Source: Micavibrio sp. UBA1850
GTDB taxonomy: Bacteria; Pseudomonadota; Alphaproteobacteria; Micavibrionales; Micavibrionaceae
Length of the DNA stretch: 64,000 bases
Direction of reading: 5' to 3'
Assembly (NCBI GenBank): GCA_002338525.1
Contig: DDIM01000020.1
Coordinates: forward strand, 7,964 to 71,963
The notes under the pieces were generated by a model. The model was not told the origin of the DNA and ran no database searches. It saw nothing but the letters and a program-made list of their open reading frames with translations. A program made the translations under genes and the position numbers. Positions 9,360 to 18,871 of this stretch are shown here, piece by piece (within the stretch, counting starts at the first letter, position 1; every line of letters begins with the position of its first letter).

Positions 9360-9865
9360 TGCTTTATAAACCTTTTAATATAGTTTGTATGAGTTCATTA
9401 AAACCAATTTCTCGCAGTGTAAAGTCTGTGACGTCTAAAGTATGCGAAAAGAAGTTTATATCTTTGGGGCGTGTTTTGGATCATTGGCACGATATCATGG
9501 GCGAAGACATGGCATCTTATGCTGAGCCTGTTGCGCTAAAAGTTTTGCGTAAGGGAAAAGACAAAAACATCAAATTTACCAAAATATTAAAAGTGGCAGT
9601 GTCCCCTGCTCATTCAATGAAGTTATCGTATCGCAAGGGCATGATTTTAGAGCGTATAAATAGACTGCTCCCTCATGAAGGGATTGTGGATATCGAGCTT
9701 GTTCCTTTTCCTCGAAAAATGGATAAGTCTATGCCTAAGAAAGACAAACCACTTAGCGATGATGAAAAAAACTATCTTTCTGACGTTCTAAATGATATGG
9801 AAGATGACGAAATTAAGAAGAAGCTCCATTCAATGGGGCAATCGTTTTTGAAAAAAAGTAAATAA
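9359..9865 (+). CDS. DciA-like DUF721 protein
   Basis: A 168-aa basic protein of the DUF721 family. In bacteria without DnaC/DnaI the family includes DciA, which helps load the replicative helicase. The conserved stretch runs from LGRVLDHWHDIMGEDMASYAEPV through LKVAVSPAHSMKLSY to INRLLPHEGIVDIELV. The C terminus is acidic-lysine rich and probably disordered. ATG 9359 is preferred because GGAGG at 9348-9352 sits 6 nt upstream; an ATG at 9353 is too close to it. The gene overlaps the mutY start by one base, so the two divergent promoters must lie inside the opposite coding regions. Alphaproteobacteria commonly have mutY-DUF721-dsbA-smc; here efp, suhB and an OmpA-like gene sit inside this order. 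Confidence 0.85.
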   Translation: MLYKPFNIVCMSSLKPISRSVKSVTSKVCEKKFISLGRVLDHWHDIMGEDMASYAEPVALKVLRKGKDKNIKFTKILKVAVSPAHSMKLSYRKGMILERINRLLPHEGIVDIELVPFPRKMDKSMPKKDKPLSDDEKNYLSDVLNDMEDDEIKKKLHSMGQSFLKKSK

Positions 9866-9882
9866 GAGGCTTAGAGATACCC

Positions 9883-10449
9883 ATGAAGGTCAATGCAAAC
9901 ACACTAAAACCCGGAAATGTAATTGAATATAACGGAAAATTATTTAGCATCATTAAAGGTGAGATCTCTCAACCTGGTAAGGGTGGCGCTTTTGTAAATA
10001 TGACCATGCGTGACATTCAAAACGGAAACAAAGATGTTCAGCGTTTTAGAACGCAAGAAAGCCTTGAAAAAGTTCGTTTGGAACAAGACGATTACCAATA
10101 TTTATACCCTGATGATGACCAGTTTACTCTTATGCACCTAGAAACATACGAGCAAATCAATGTAGACAAAGAATTGTTCGGTGAGTCTGCAGTGTTTTTG
10201 CAAGACGGTATGACAGTTGTCGTAGAAAGCTATGATGACAAACCATTGAGCGTTAAGTTACCAGACACAGTGATTTGTGAAATTGTAGAATCTGAGCCTG
10301 TAGTAAAAGGACAAACAGCGACGACATCATTTAAACCTGCTGTACTCGATAATGGCGCACGCGTTATGGTTCCTCCTCATATTGGCGTTGGTGTTCGTAT
10401 TGTTGTAAAAACAGAAGACGGCTCATACGTTGAAAAAGCAAAAGACTAA
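9883..10449 (+). CDS. efp: Translation elongation factor P
   Basis: Binds between the P and E sites and promotes peptide bond formation at polyproline stretches. At 188 aa it has the three-beta-barrel layout of the family. The loop that reaches the peptidyl-transferase centre is QPGKGGAFVNM with Lys33 at the modification position, the form modified by EpmA-type lysylation. ATG 9883 lies 17 nt after the DUF721 stop. No epmA or epmB is seen in this window. Several proline-rich proteins nearby (TolA, the OmpA-like protein) are plausible clients. Confidence 0.97.
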   Translation: MKVNANTLKPGNVIEYNGKLFSIIKGEISQPGKGGAFVNMTMRDIQNGNKDVQRFRTQESLEKVRLEQDDYQYLYPDDDQFTLMHLETYEQINVDKELFGESAVFLQDGMTVVVESYDDKPLSVKLPDTVICEIVESEPVVKGQTATTSFKPAVLDNGARVMVPPHIGVGVRIVVKTEDGSYVEKAKD

Positions 10450-10489
10450 AACCTCAAATAAAAATTAAGAACAACGGAAGAGATTTATT

Positions 10490-11293
10490 ATGGCTCGTAT
10501 GTCAGCAGATATTAATGTGATCGTTCAAGCAGTTGAAAAAGCAGCTCGCTCATTACTTCGTGATTTTAACGAAGTCGATCAGCTTCAAGTTTCAATGAAA
10601 GCGCCTGCGGATTTTGTATCAGCGGCTGATCGCCGTGCAGAATCTATCTTGCATAAAGAACTGTCCGCATCACGCCCTGGCTATGGTTTTATTATGGAAG
10701 AAAGTGGCTCTGTTAAGGGGGATGCTGATAAGCCTGTATTTGTAATTGATCCATTGGATGGAACGACAAACTTTTTACATGGTCTACCTCATTGGTGTAT
10801 TTCAGTTGCGATTGTTAAAGACGGTGAGCCAATTGCGGCTGTTGTTTTTGCGCCGGTTACAAATGAGCTATTCTGGGCTGAAAAAGGCCGTGGTGCCTAC
10901 GTAGATAAAAAAGGTTTACGCGTATCAGGTAAGAAAAAACTCGAATTTTCTATGCTCGCATACGGAGAACTTAGCCCTCGAAATGCATGGTATAAAAAGC
11001 TTTTAAACGATATTGAGACTTTTGGTAAGAAAGGTGCATCATTGCGCCGCTATGGTGCGGCAGCCCTTGATTTGTCATACGTTGCCTCTGGTCGTTTTGA
11101 AGCTTTTTGGGAAACAGGCATTAAAGTTTGGGATGTTGCAGCCGGTATTTTGATTGTTCAAGAGGCCAAGGGTAAAGTTGTAAGTCTTTCCTCAAAAAAT
11201 AACGATCCATTAACAAGTGGGTCTATTCTTGCAACAAACGGGCTTGTTCATGAGGATGTGCAGTCTACGATAGGTAATGTTGACTATAAGTAA
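10490..11293 (+). CDS. suhB: Inositol monophosphatase family protein (SuhB-like)
   Basis: Mg-dependent, Li-sensitive type phosphatase acting on inositol phosphates and related sugars; in E. coli SuhB also takes part in rRNA antitermination. The 267-aa protein has the metal site motifs MEESGS (about residue 69), DPLDGTTNFLHG (87-98) and the late motif VWDVAAG. The start ATG 10490 has GGAAGAG a short distance upstream. It follows efp and overlaps the next gene by 17 nt, which argues for one transcript of efp, suhB and the OmpA-like gene. Whether it acts as a true inositol phosphatase cannot be told from sequence. Confidence 0.93.
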   Translation: MARMSADINVIVQAVEKAARSLLRDFNEVDQLQVSMKAPADFVSAADRRAESILHKELSASRPGYGFIMEESGSVKGDADKPVFVIDPLDGTTNFLHGLPHWCISVAIVKDGEPIAAVVFAPVTNELFWAEKGRGAYVDKKGLRVSGKKKLEFSMLAYGELSPRNAWYKKLLNDIETFGKKGASLRRYGAAALDLSYVASGRFEAFWETGIKVWDVAAGILIVQEAKGKVVSLSSKNNDPLTSGSILATNGLVHEDVQSTIGNVDYK

Positions 11294-12101
11294 AAAAGAT
11301 TTCTGTTTGGCATTGATTATGGGGTGCTTTTTGGCCCCTACGTTTACATACGCTTTACAAGGAATACGTGCTTATGCGGATGACACTTATGTTCCGCCTC
11401 AGATGAAGTTTGATATGCTAGCTCCTGCGCCCTCACCCTCGCATTCACAAGTGCGGAGCCCCAATGCGCCTGAAAACATTACAACAAAGGAAACGCGCGC
11501 TCCAACAATGGTACCTATTGTTGTGCCTCCTAAAAAACCTATTATACGGCGTTCTCATAAACTTATTTCTGTTGTCGAGCCGCCCCAAAAACCGACTGTT
11601 CCAAGACAGCACATTACGAAAAAAGCACTTTCTCAGGATCAGAACACGGGATCAGATATAGGTGTTTCAAAAGTCACGGCCAAAGCAAAGGCCGTAGATG
11701 CGCCCGCTGTTTTGGCTATGCCGCTTGGTGGGGGTGAAAATAGTATAAAAACATCTATGCGTGATGTGTCTAAGGGTGAAAGTTCATATGCAGACCTGTC
11801 GGTTGCGTTTTTGCCAGCTGCCGTTGAGCTAACGCCTGTTCAAAAAGATAAATTTAAAGATATCATTGAGACTTATTTTATTGAGCGTAATGCCCAAAAT
11901 ATCAATATTAAGGTTTATTCAAGTACAATTGTTTCTGGTAAGTCGAAGAGTGCTAAACGCACGTCTCTTGTGCGGGGTATGAACATTAGGGCATGGCTTG
12001 TTGATTTAGGCGTACCGACCAGCAAAATCACACTTAACGCGATGGGTGAGGTTTTTGATGAAAACCTTCCAGACCGCGCAGATATTAAAATCATTTTTTA
12101 A
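11277..12101 (+). CDS. Exported protein with a degenerate OmpA-like C-terminal domain
   Basis: A 274-aa protein with a signal peptide (LALIMGCFLAPTFTYA, cut near residue 26), a proline/lysine-rich linker of about 140 residues with several PPKKP and PPQKP segments, and a C-terminal domain of the OmpA fold. In that domain, RGMNIRAWLVDLGVP and ITLNAMG correspond to the usual RA..V..YL...GV and I...G.GE; the usual GHTD motif is absent, so peptidoglycan binding is doubtful. Its first codons overlap the end of suhB. It is too long and lacks a convincing lipobox, so I do not call it Pal. Confidence 0.75.
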   Translation: MLTISKKDFCLALIMGCFLAPTFTYALQGIRAYADDTYVPPQMKFDMLAPAPSPSHSQVRSPNAPENITTKETRAPTMVPIVVPPKKPIIRRSHKLISVVEPPQKPTVPRQHITKKALSQDQNTGSDIGVSKVTAKAKAVDAPAVLAMPLGGGENSIKTSMRDVSKGESSYADLSVAFLPAAVELTPVQKDKFKDIIETYFIERNAQNINIKVYSSTIVSGKSKSAKRTSLVRGMNIRAWLVDLGVPTSKITLNAMGEVFDENLPDRADIKIIF

Positions 12102-12119
12102 GGTTTGTCGGCCTTTTTT
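12100..12119 (+). terminator. Probable weak intrinsic terminator after the OmpA-like gene
   Basis: A short stem AAGGTT/GGCCTT with two T-G wobbles and loop TGTC, followed directly by a T run (12114-12119). It starts on the stop codon of the preceding gene. The stem is weak. Confidence 0.45.
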
Positions 12120-12282
12120 GATGTGGCTGTGATATGACTGTAATGTGTGGACAAACTTAAGCTGCGCAAGGAAATATATTGTATTTAATGCCCTGAATGG
12201 TGCAGTATCCACGTGTTTCGTAAAAATATTAAAGTCTAAATCACACTAAAATTCTTATTGTGATCAGAAAGGAAGTACTTAA

Positions 12283-13125
12283 ATGTCTGACCAAGGTCTT
12301 GGCAAATTGCCAGTTTTAATCATTGTTTTAATAATAGCTGCTGTTGTTGGTTATGGAGTGTACAGCACTCAAACAGACCAAGTGGCGTCAGTTGAAAACG
12401 TGCCTGAGGTTGCAGAGGCGAGTGTTGATGACATTACAAATGATTTGCCTCAGCCTGAAGTTATTGAAAACGAAGTCTCAGAAGACGTAGAAACTGTTGC
12501 ACAAAACATGCAAGACAGTTCAGATGCTGCGGCGAATGGCGCATCTATGAAGAGCTTTGATAAAGACGCGGCCCTTAATGATGGTACGCCACTTCCAACA
12601 CGTGCTATTGGTGATCCTGATGCGCCTATTTACGTTGTTGAATATTCTTCTTTAACATGTGGTCACTGCGCAAGCTTCCATACAGACACATTGAACAAGT
12701 TCAAGGAAAAATATGTTGATACAGGTAAGGTTTACATGGTCTTCAGAGAGTTTCCTTTAAACAAAGCTGCTGTTGATGCCAGCATGTTGCTTCGTTGTAT
12801 GCCAGAAGAAAAGCATTATGATTTTATGACATTCTTGTTTGATACACAAAAGCAGTGGGCGTTTGTTCCTGACTACCTTCAAAAACTAAAAATGAATGCA
12901 AAGCTTGCAGGATTGTCTGATGAGCAAATTGAATCATGTTTGTCTGACGAAGGCATGGAATTGGCGCTTGCAGAAAGCTTGAAAATTGGAACTGAAAAAT
13001 ACGGTGTCCGCTCAACGCCTTCTTTTGTCGTTAATGGTGGAGAGCGCCTCATCACTGGAAATCAGGGATTGCCATTTTTTGAAAAAATCATCGATGCAAT
13101 GCTTGCCAACCAGCCGGCTGAATAG
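12283..13125 (+). CDS. DsbA-family thiol oxidoreductase, membrane-anchored
   Basis: A 280-aa thioredoxin-fold protein for disulfide chemistry in the periplasm. One N-terminal membrane segment (residues 9-27, LPVLIIVLIIAAVVGYGVY) without a cleavage site suggests an anchor, then an acidic linker to about residue 100. The domain begins at DPDAPIYVVEYSSLTCGHC, with active-site Cys126-x2-Cys129 as CGHC, and ends with the cis-proline loop STPSFVVNGG. A second pair, Cys in LLRCMP and ESCLSD, resembles the structural cysteines of alphaproteobacterial DsbA. GAAAGGAAG upstream of ATG 12283 is a good ribosome site. smc follows after 32 nt. Confidence 0.92.
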   Translation: MSDQGLGKLPVLIIVLIIAAVVGYGVYSTQTDQVASVENVPEVAEASVDDITNDLPQPEVIENEVSEDVETVAQNMQDSSDAAANGASMKSFDKDAALNDGTPLPTRAIGDPDAPIYVVEYSSLTCGHCASFHTDTLNKFKEKYVDTGKVYMVFREFPLNKAAVDASMLLRCMPEEKHYDFMTFLFDTQKQWAFVPDYLQKLKMNAKLAGLSDEQIESCLSDEGMELALAESLKIGTEKYGVRSTPSFVVNGGERLITGNQGLPFFEKIIDAMLANQPAE

Positions 13126-13157
13126 CTGATCGCTGAATAACTATATGGTTGCTGCGG

Positions 13158-16100
13158 ATGGTTCAATTTAACACGCTTCGTTTAAACGGGTTTAAGTCCT
13201 TTGCTGATCGAACAGAGATTGAGATTGGCGAAGGCTTAACAGGTGTTGTTGGACCTAATGGATGTGGTAAATCAAATCTAGTTGAAGCTTTACGTTGGGT
13301 TATGGGTGAAAACTCATCAAAACGAATGCGAGGCGGCACAAGTATGGAGGATGTGATCTTCAATGGGTCGTCTTCACGCTCGTCTCGTAATTTTGCCGAA
13401 GTATCCCTTCTTCTTGATAATCGTGGACATACGGCGCCTGCCGAGTTTAATCAATCTGATGAGATTGAGGTCGTTCGCCGTATCGAAAAAGACAAAGGGT
13501 CTAGTTACAAAATTAATGGTAAAAATGTACGTGCACGCGATGTGCAGATGTTGTTTGCTGATGTCGTTGTAAGTGCGAACTCCCCTGCCCTTGTTTCTCA
13601 GGGCCGCGTTACGCAAATGATTACTGCAAAACCTGTTGAACGTCGTAAGGTATTAGAAGAATCTGCTGGAATTGCAGGGTTGTATGCGCGCCGTCACGAG
13701 GCGGAATTGCGTCTTAAATCTGCTGATACAAACTTAGCACGGTTACATGATGTTACGGGAGCGCAGGAAAACCAGCTTCAAAGCTTGAAGCGTCAATCAC
13801 GCCAAGCAAGTCGATATAAGTCATTAAGCGAGGATATTCGTAAAACTGAGGCGCTTTTGGCGTGTCTTGAACTTACGCAAGCGCAAGAAGCACTGGAAAC
13901 GGGGCGCCAAGTTCTTAAAGAAAGCGAAAGTCTTGTTGCTTCGAGAATGTTAACTGTCACACAATTAACCAAAACGCAACTGACACAGTCAGAGGTTCTT
14001 CCTGATTTGCGTGAGAATGCAAACAAAGCGTCTGCGGCGTGGCAAGTGCAAAACATTACTTTGCAACGGTTGGATGATGAAGAAGGCCAGCTAGAAGACA
14101 CAATAGGATCTTTAAAGGCCAATATTGAAAACCTTGTACAAGACCAGAAACATGAAAAAGAAGCCCGCCTTGAAAACCAAGCATTGCTTGATCGATTGGA
14201 GCAAGAGGAAAAACGTCATCATGATAGTCAGTCGCGATACAAGGAGACTATTGAAAGTCTAAAGGCAGAAAAGGAAGCCAAGGCGATTGCCGTTCAAGAG
14301 TTAGAAGTTCAATATAAGACATTGTTGAAATCCGGTGCCGAGCAAAGCGCACATAAGCAGGGCCTTGAACGTGACATTGAAAAATATAAGCAGCAGATTG
14401 AAAGCTGTGGCGAAAAAATAAAATCTTTAAAAGAAACGCTTGAGGTTCTGACGTCTAAGCAAGGGGATGCAGGCAAAGAGCAGGATTTTCAAAAGCAAAT
14501 TGATGAATACGAGGATAAGCTTACACAGCTTGATGCAAAGGAAAAACAACTTCGCGAGGCTCGCGACGGTGTTGATGCGCGTCGTGAAGAAATGCAAGGT
14601 GAGCAAAGCGCATTAAAACAGTCTTTAGCCTCTATTGATGCAGAGATTCGTACGCTTTCTTCGTTTTTAGAAAACTTTATTGATGCTGATCATATCCCCA
14701 TTTTGGAAAGCATCAAGGCGGGTGTCGGTATGGAGCTGGCTTTGTCACGGGCCTTGGGTGATACATTGCAGGCCTCTGTTGAGGATGGTTCAGCAAAGCA
14801 ATGGTTGGATGGCGCAATAAATGTTGAAAGTCTTGCGCCCCTACCTGCATCTTTGAAGCCTCTGCTTTCATTAGTCGATGCGCCGAAGACCCTTCATCTT
14901 GCCTTATCTATGGTTGGGGTTGCGGATAATATCGAAGATGCGCAAGCCGCATTTAAAGATTTGAAAGCTGGCCAATCTATTGTGACGGTTGATGGGGAGT
15001 ATTTTAGATGGGATGGCTATCGTATGAAGCCTGAGGCTAAAGACCCTCAATCTGAGTTTTTAAAACAAAAAAACAAATTGGAAGAGCTTGAAAGTGCCCG
15101 CCCGCCCGCTCAAGAAAAGCTTAATAGTGTAATTGAAAAGATTGAACAGCTTTCTGATAGTCGGCAAGAGACGAGAGAGGCGCTAAAAACGCTTCATCAA
15201 GAGCGTGACAGCGCACAAACAGGATTGCGTCACGCACAAATCGGTTTGCGCAACTTTATTGAAGAGAAATCAAGGCATCAGGCGGAACTGGTTAAAACCA
15301 AAGAATCTTTATCGTTGAACGAAACACGCCTGCAAGAGTTAACCGAAGGGCTCAATCATTTGGAAGTCGAGCTATCAGGCATTGTGAAAGCCATTGCCGA
15401 TGACGACAAGGCGCATGACATTGATAGTATTAAGAAAAGGCTTGATGAAGAGCAAAGTGCGTTTAATGATTTGCGCGTGCGATTTGAGCAGACACAGTCC
15501 GAAAATAAACGACGTGAAATTCGCCTGCATGCGATTGTAGACGAGCGTTTAAATGTGAATAACAAGCTTATTCGCGCCAAAGATCAGATTGAAAAATTTG
15601 AAAAACGCGAAGCTGAGACTCGACAAAAGCTTGCAGATATTAAAGATCGCCCTTCTGAGATTAAGGGTGAGCGCGAAACAATTTTGAACAGTATTACATC
15701 TCTTCAAAATCGTAAAACTGACTTGGAAGAAGCTTTGAATAAGGCGGAAAACGAGCTTCGTGAAACAACAATTGCATTAAAAGAAGCAGAAAGCCTGCTG
15801 ACCACAAGTAAAGAGGCACGCGCCCGTGCACAAGCAACGTTAGAAGCATCAGAACAGGCCCTCAAGTCTGTTAGAAATTCTATAGAAGATCAGTTTGATA
15901 TATCTGTTGAAGATCTACTCCATACTCATAAGGCGCTTATTCGTGAGACATTTGGTGAGGATGGCAAGCCTCAACCTAGCCATATAGATGAGCTTCGTCG
16001 TAGCCGTGATAAGCTTCATTTGGATCGTGAACGCATAGGACCTGTTAATCTTAGGGCCGAAATTGAAGCCGAAGAAATTGAGGCCGAGCTGACAGGTCTT

Positions 16101-16664
16101 TTAAAAGAAAAGAACGAACTCGAGCAAGCCATTGAAGAGTTGCGTAGCGGAATTGAAACGCTTAATCATGAGGCGAGAGACCGTTTGGCCATTGCCTTTG
16201 AACGTATTAATGCGTACTTCCAATCATTATTTGTGAACTTGTTTGGTGGCGGTAAGGCATATCTTGAGCTTGTCGATTCTGATGATCCACTGAAAGCGGG
16301 TCTTGAGATCTTTGCGCAACCGCCAGGAAAGTCGTTGCAGTCTCTGTCGTTGTTGTCTGGTGGTGAGCAAACGCTTACCTCCATTGCGCTGATTTTTGGT
16401 ATGTTTCTAACTAACCCCTCGCCTATTTGTGTGCTGGACGAAATTGATGCGCCATTGGATGATGCCAACGTGGATCGTGTATGCGATCTTGTTAGTGATG
16501 TTGCAAGGCGTGGGAACACCAGATTCTTAATTATTACACACCACCGTTTGACAATGGCGCGCATGCATCGCCTTTATGGTGTAACAATGGCCGAGCGAGG
16601 AATATCTCAGCTTGTGTCGGTTGATTTACAACAACAGCTTGATTTATTAGAGGCTGGTGCGTAA
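13158..16664 (+). CDS. smc: Chromosome segregation ATPase SMC
   Basis: Structural maintenance of chromosomes protein; dimerises and, with ScpA/ScpB, organises and extrudes DNA loops. The 1168-aa chain shows N-terminal Walker A GPNGCGKSN (about residue 32), long coiled coils, a hinge between about 500 and 640, a second coiled coil, then the signature LSGGEQTLTS and Walker B CVLDEIDAPLDDAN near the end. ATG 13158 is used because MVQFNTLRLNGFKSF matches the family start; a TTG at 13149 would add three residues. scpA and scpB are not in this window. Confidence 0.97.
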   Translation: MVQFNTLRLNGFKSFADRTEIEIGEGLTGVVGPNGCGKSNLVEALRWVMGENSSKRMRGGTSMEDVIFNGSSSRSSRNFAEVSLLLDNRGHTAPAEFNQSDEIEVVRRIEKDKGSSYKINGKNVRARDVQMLFADVVVSANSPALVSQGRVTQMITAKPVERRKVLEESAGIAGLYARRHEAELRLKSADTNLARLHDVTGAQENQLQSLKRQSRQASRYKSLSEDIRKTEALLACLELTQAQEALETGRQVLKESESLVASRMLTVTQLTKTQLTQSEVLPDLRENANKASAAWQVQNITLQRLDDEEGQLEDTIGSLKANIENLVQDQKHEKEARLENQALLDRLEQEEKRHHDSQSRYKETIESLKAEKEAKAIAVQELEVQYKTLLKSGAEQSAHKQGLERDIEKYKQQIESCGEKIKSLKETLEVLTSKQGDAGKEQDFQKQIDEYEDKLTQLDAKEKQLREARDGVDARREEMQGEQSALKQSLASIDAEIRTLSSFLENFIDADHIPILESIKAGVGMELALSRALGDTLQASVEDGSAKQWLDGAINVESLAPLPASLKPLLSLVDAPKTLHLALSMVGVADNIEDAQAAFKDLKAGQSIVTVDGEYFRWDGYRMKPEAKDPQSEFLKQKNKLEELESARPPAQEKLNSVIEKIEQLSDSRQETREALKTLHQERDSAQTGLRHAQIGLRNFIEEKSRHQAELVKTKESLSLNETRLQELTEGLNHLEVELSGIVKAIADDDKAHDIDSIKKRLDEEQSAFNDLRVRFEQTQSENKRREIRLHAIVDERLNVNNKLIRAKDQIEKFEKREAETRQKLADIKDRPSEIKGERETILNSITSLQNRKTDLEEALNKAENELRETTIALKEAESLLTTSKEARARAQATLEASEQALKSVRNSIEDQFDISVEDLLHTHKALIRETFGEDGKPQPSHIDELRRSRDKLHLDRERIGPVNLRAEIEAEEIEAELTGLLKEKNELEQAIEELRSGIETLNHEARDRLAIAFERINAYFQSLFVNLFGGGKAYLELVDSDDPLKAGLEIFAQPPGKSLQSLSLLSGGEQTLTSIALIFGMFLTNPSPICVLDEIDAPLDDANVDRVCDLVSDVARRGNTRFLIITHHRLTMARMHRLYGVTMAERGISQLVSVDLQQQLDLLEAGA

Positions 16665-16674
16665 CACCAAAGAT

Positions 16675-17061
16675 ATGAATGATAATTTAGATAAAATTGC
16701 CGCTTTAAAGTCGAAGTTGAAAGCCGCTCGTCAATCTGGTGTTGGGCGCAACGCCGATGATGAGCTTCGTAAGAAGGAGCTTAGCCAAGACGATAACTCA
16801 AATTCGATGAATATTGGCCTACGTGCTGGCAGCGAATTAATCGTTGGAATGATTGCCGGCGGGTTGGTTGGATACGGTCTTGATTACGTAATCGGTACAA
16901 AAGCGATATTTTTTGTCATTTTTCTAATTTTAGGGGTTGGCGTAGGGTTTTTAAACATATATAAACTGACGCAGAATATCGGTACGTCTGTTGGTTTTGC
17001 AGAACTTCACAGAAGAGAAGGCAAGATTGAAAAGCAAAGTACTGAAGATGATCATAAATGA
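16675..17061 (+). CDS. atpI: ATP synthase assembly protein I (AtpI/AtpZ type)
   Basis: Small membrane protein encoded first in ATP synthase operons; it helps assemble the c ring. The 128 aa have a charged helical N terminus and two membrane helices: LIVGMIAGGLVGYGLDYVIG and AIFFVIFLILGVGVGFLNIY. ATG 16675 is taken as start; a GTG at 16657 in the same frame would overlap the end of smc by 8 nt, so translational coupling to smc is possible. atpB follows after 26 nt. Confidence 0.88.
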   Translation: MNDNLDKIAALKSKLKAARQSGVGRNADDELRKKELSQDDNSNSMNIGLRAGSELIVGMIAGGLVGYGLDYVIGTKAIFFVIFLILGVGVGFLNIYKLTQNIGTSVGFAELHRREGKIEKQSTEDDHK

Positions 17062-17087
17062 GTACTAACATTTTTTAGAGGTAAGCC

Positions 17088-17834
17088 GTGGCGAATCCAG
17101 TACAGCAGTTTGAAATTCAACCTTTAATTCCATTGCATATCGGTCAAGTTGATGTGTCATTTACAAATTCATCCTTGTGGATGATGGCTGCTGTTGTTCT
17201 TGCAACAGTTGTGCTTGGTATGGCGTCTAAAAAACGCGCTTTGGTTCCAGGGCGCATGCAGATGCTTTCTGAAAGTTTGTATGAGTTTATTGCCAATATG
17301 ATCCGTGATAATATCGGGTCAGAAGGTCGCCGTTACTTCCCTCTTATCTTCACATTATTTGTAATAGTTTTGATGGGGAATACGCTAGGTCTTATTCCTG
17401 GTTCGTTTACATACACAAGTCACCTTGTTGTGACTCTGGCGCTAGCGCTACTTATTTTTGTTATGGTTTTGATAATTGGTGTGATCCGCCATGGGTTTCA
17501 TTTCTTTAGCCTGTTTTTGCCTCCTGGTGTTCCGACATGGTTGACGCCATTGATTGTGCCTATTGAACTTATATCATTTATTATTCGACCTGTTACTTTG
17601 TCTGTTCGTTTGTTCGCCAACATGGTTGCTGGACACATTATGTTGAAAGTTTTTGCAAGCTTCAGCGTAAGTATGGCAGCGGCAGGTTCATTTTGGTTTT
17701 TAGGTGCGGCCGCTCCAATGTTATTCAACACTATTTTGATTGGTTTTGAATTGTTGATCGCATTGCTACAAGCATATGTTTTCACTGTTTTGAGTTGTAT
17801 TTATTTGAAAGACACAATTCACATTGATCACTAG
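17088..17834 (+). CDS. atpB: F0 ATP synthase subunit a
   Basis: Membrane subunit that forms the proton half-channels against the c ring. The 248-aa protein has five to six membrane helices and the diagnostic helix RPVTLSVRLFANMVAGHIML with the essential Arg, followed by the last helix LLIALLQAYVFTVLSCIYL. The start is GTG 17088 with GAGGTAA 7 nt upstream. It is second in atpI-atpB-atpE-atpF'-atpF. The F1 genes are not here, as is usual for alphaproteobacteria, in which the two operons are apart. Confidence 0.97.
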   Translation: MANPVQQFEIQPLIPLHIGQVDVSFTNSSLWMMAAVVLATVVLGMASKKRALVPGRMQMLSESLYEFIANMIRDNIGSEGRRYFPLIFTLFVIVLMGNTLGLIPGSFTYTSHLVVTLALALLIFVMVLIIGVIRHGFHFFSLFLPPGVPTWLTPLIVPIELISFIIRPVTLSVRLFANMVAGHIMLKVFASFSVSMAAAGSFWFLGAAAPMLFNTILIGFELLIALLQAYVFTVLSCIYLKDTIHIDH

Positions 17835-17955
17835 GCTAGCTTAGTCGACAAAAGGATTTGATCATCTCTGTTTTGCGGTTGCAATGATGGTTAAAATATG
17901 TAGGATGACCGCAAAGTTAAATAAACATATTAAATTAACATAAAGGATATATAAT

Positions 17956-18183
17956 ATGGAACTCGAAGCTGTAAAACTTCTCGCTGGTGCAATTGCCCTT
18001 TTCCCTTTGTTTGGTGTTGGTATTGGTCTTGGTAAGATCTTTTCATCATACAACGAAGCCGTTGGAAGAAACCCTGGCGCTGCAGAACTTTTGGACAAGA
18101 AATTCTTCTTGATGTTCGCTTTGACAGAAGCTCTTGCGATTTTCGCACTTCTTATCTCTCTTATTCTTATCTTCGTTGTATAA
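17956..18183 (+). CDS. atpE: F0 ATP synthase subunit c
   Basis: Proteolipid of the rotor ring. It has 75 aa with two helices joined by the polar loop RNPGA. The ion-binding acid is Glu58 in FALTEALAIFALL. The first helix carries FGVGIGLGK, the glycine pattern that lets the ring pack. I see no clear sodium-binding signature, so proton coupling is assumed. AAAGGA lies upstream of ATG 17956. A 121-nt gap separates it from atpB, perhaps to allow stronger translation of this high-copy subunit. Confidence 0.97.
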   Translation: MELEAVKLLAGAIALFPLFGVGIGLGKIFSSYNEAVGRNPGAAELLDKKFFLMFALTEALAIFALLISLILIFVV

Positions 18184-18232
18184 TTTTATACTTAATAAAG
18201 TTATTTCGAAATTATAAAGAGAAGGTTGATTT

Positions 18233-18868
18233 ATGTCGGTATCACGTCATTTTATAGGCTATAGTGCTTTTGCATCATTAACACTGTTTTCTTCTGCGGC
18301 TCATGCTGCTGTTGATAGTGATGGCGATGCAGGTGGGCTGCCTCAGTTTGACCCTACATGGTTTGCAAGTCAGGTTTTCTGGCTTGCCATATCTTTCACC
18401 CTTCTCTATTTGGTTTTTGCTCGTAAGACATTACCTAATATTTCATCTGCAATCGATCGTCGTCGTCAGCAGATTGAAAGTGATGTTGAAACAACAGAAA
18501 CGCTCACGAAAGAAGCTGAGGATGTGTTAGAGGCTTATGAAGCTCGTCTTAAAGAGTCTCAGGCCGCGGCACGCCTTATCATTACTGAAATGGAGCAGTC
18601 ATTAAAAAAGACAGCTGAATCCAGCCATGATAAGTTTCGTGAGAAAACTGACAAAACAATCGCTAAAACTGAAAAGGCAATTGAAGACGCAAAAGCAAAA
18701 GCATTGAAAGATGTGGAAGGTGTTGCTGTTGAGGTTGCTGCGGCGACAGCGAAAAAGCTTATTGATACGGATGTTGATGCCAAAAACATTAAATCAATTG
18801 TAAGCTCAATTACGAAACAATCCTCTGCTTCATCTCCGAAGAAAAAAACTACGAAAAAGGCTGCATAA
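18233..18868 (+). CDS. atpF': F0 ATP synthase subunit b'
   Basis: One of the two different stator b chains found in alphaproteobacteria and phototrophs. Of 211 aa, the first 25 look like a signal or extra hydrophobic segment (FASLTLFSSAAHAA), then FDPTWFASQVFWLAISFTLLYLVFARKTLP is the membrane anchor and the typical b/b' entry. A long charged coiled coil follows and ends in a lysine-rich tail (KKKTTKKAA) longer than usual. It lies 3 nt before atpF, and the pair would form the heterodimeric stalk. Confidence 0.92.
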   Translation: MSVSRHFIGYSAFASLTLFSSAAHAAVDSDGDAGGLPQFDPTWFASQVFWLAISFTLLYLVFARKTLPNISSAIDRRRQQIESDVETTETLTKEAEDVLEAYEARLKESQAAARLIITEMEQSLKKTAESSHDKFREKTDKTIAKTEKAIEDAKAKALKDVEGVAVEVAAATAKKLIDTDVDAKNIKSIVSSITKQSSASSPKKKTTKKAA

Positions 18869-18871
18869 ATT

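Noticed and set aside
11277..12101. Pal lipoprotein
   Set aside because: OmpA-like end is present, but it is 274 aa, has no good lipobox and lacks the GHTD-type motif.
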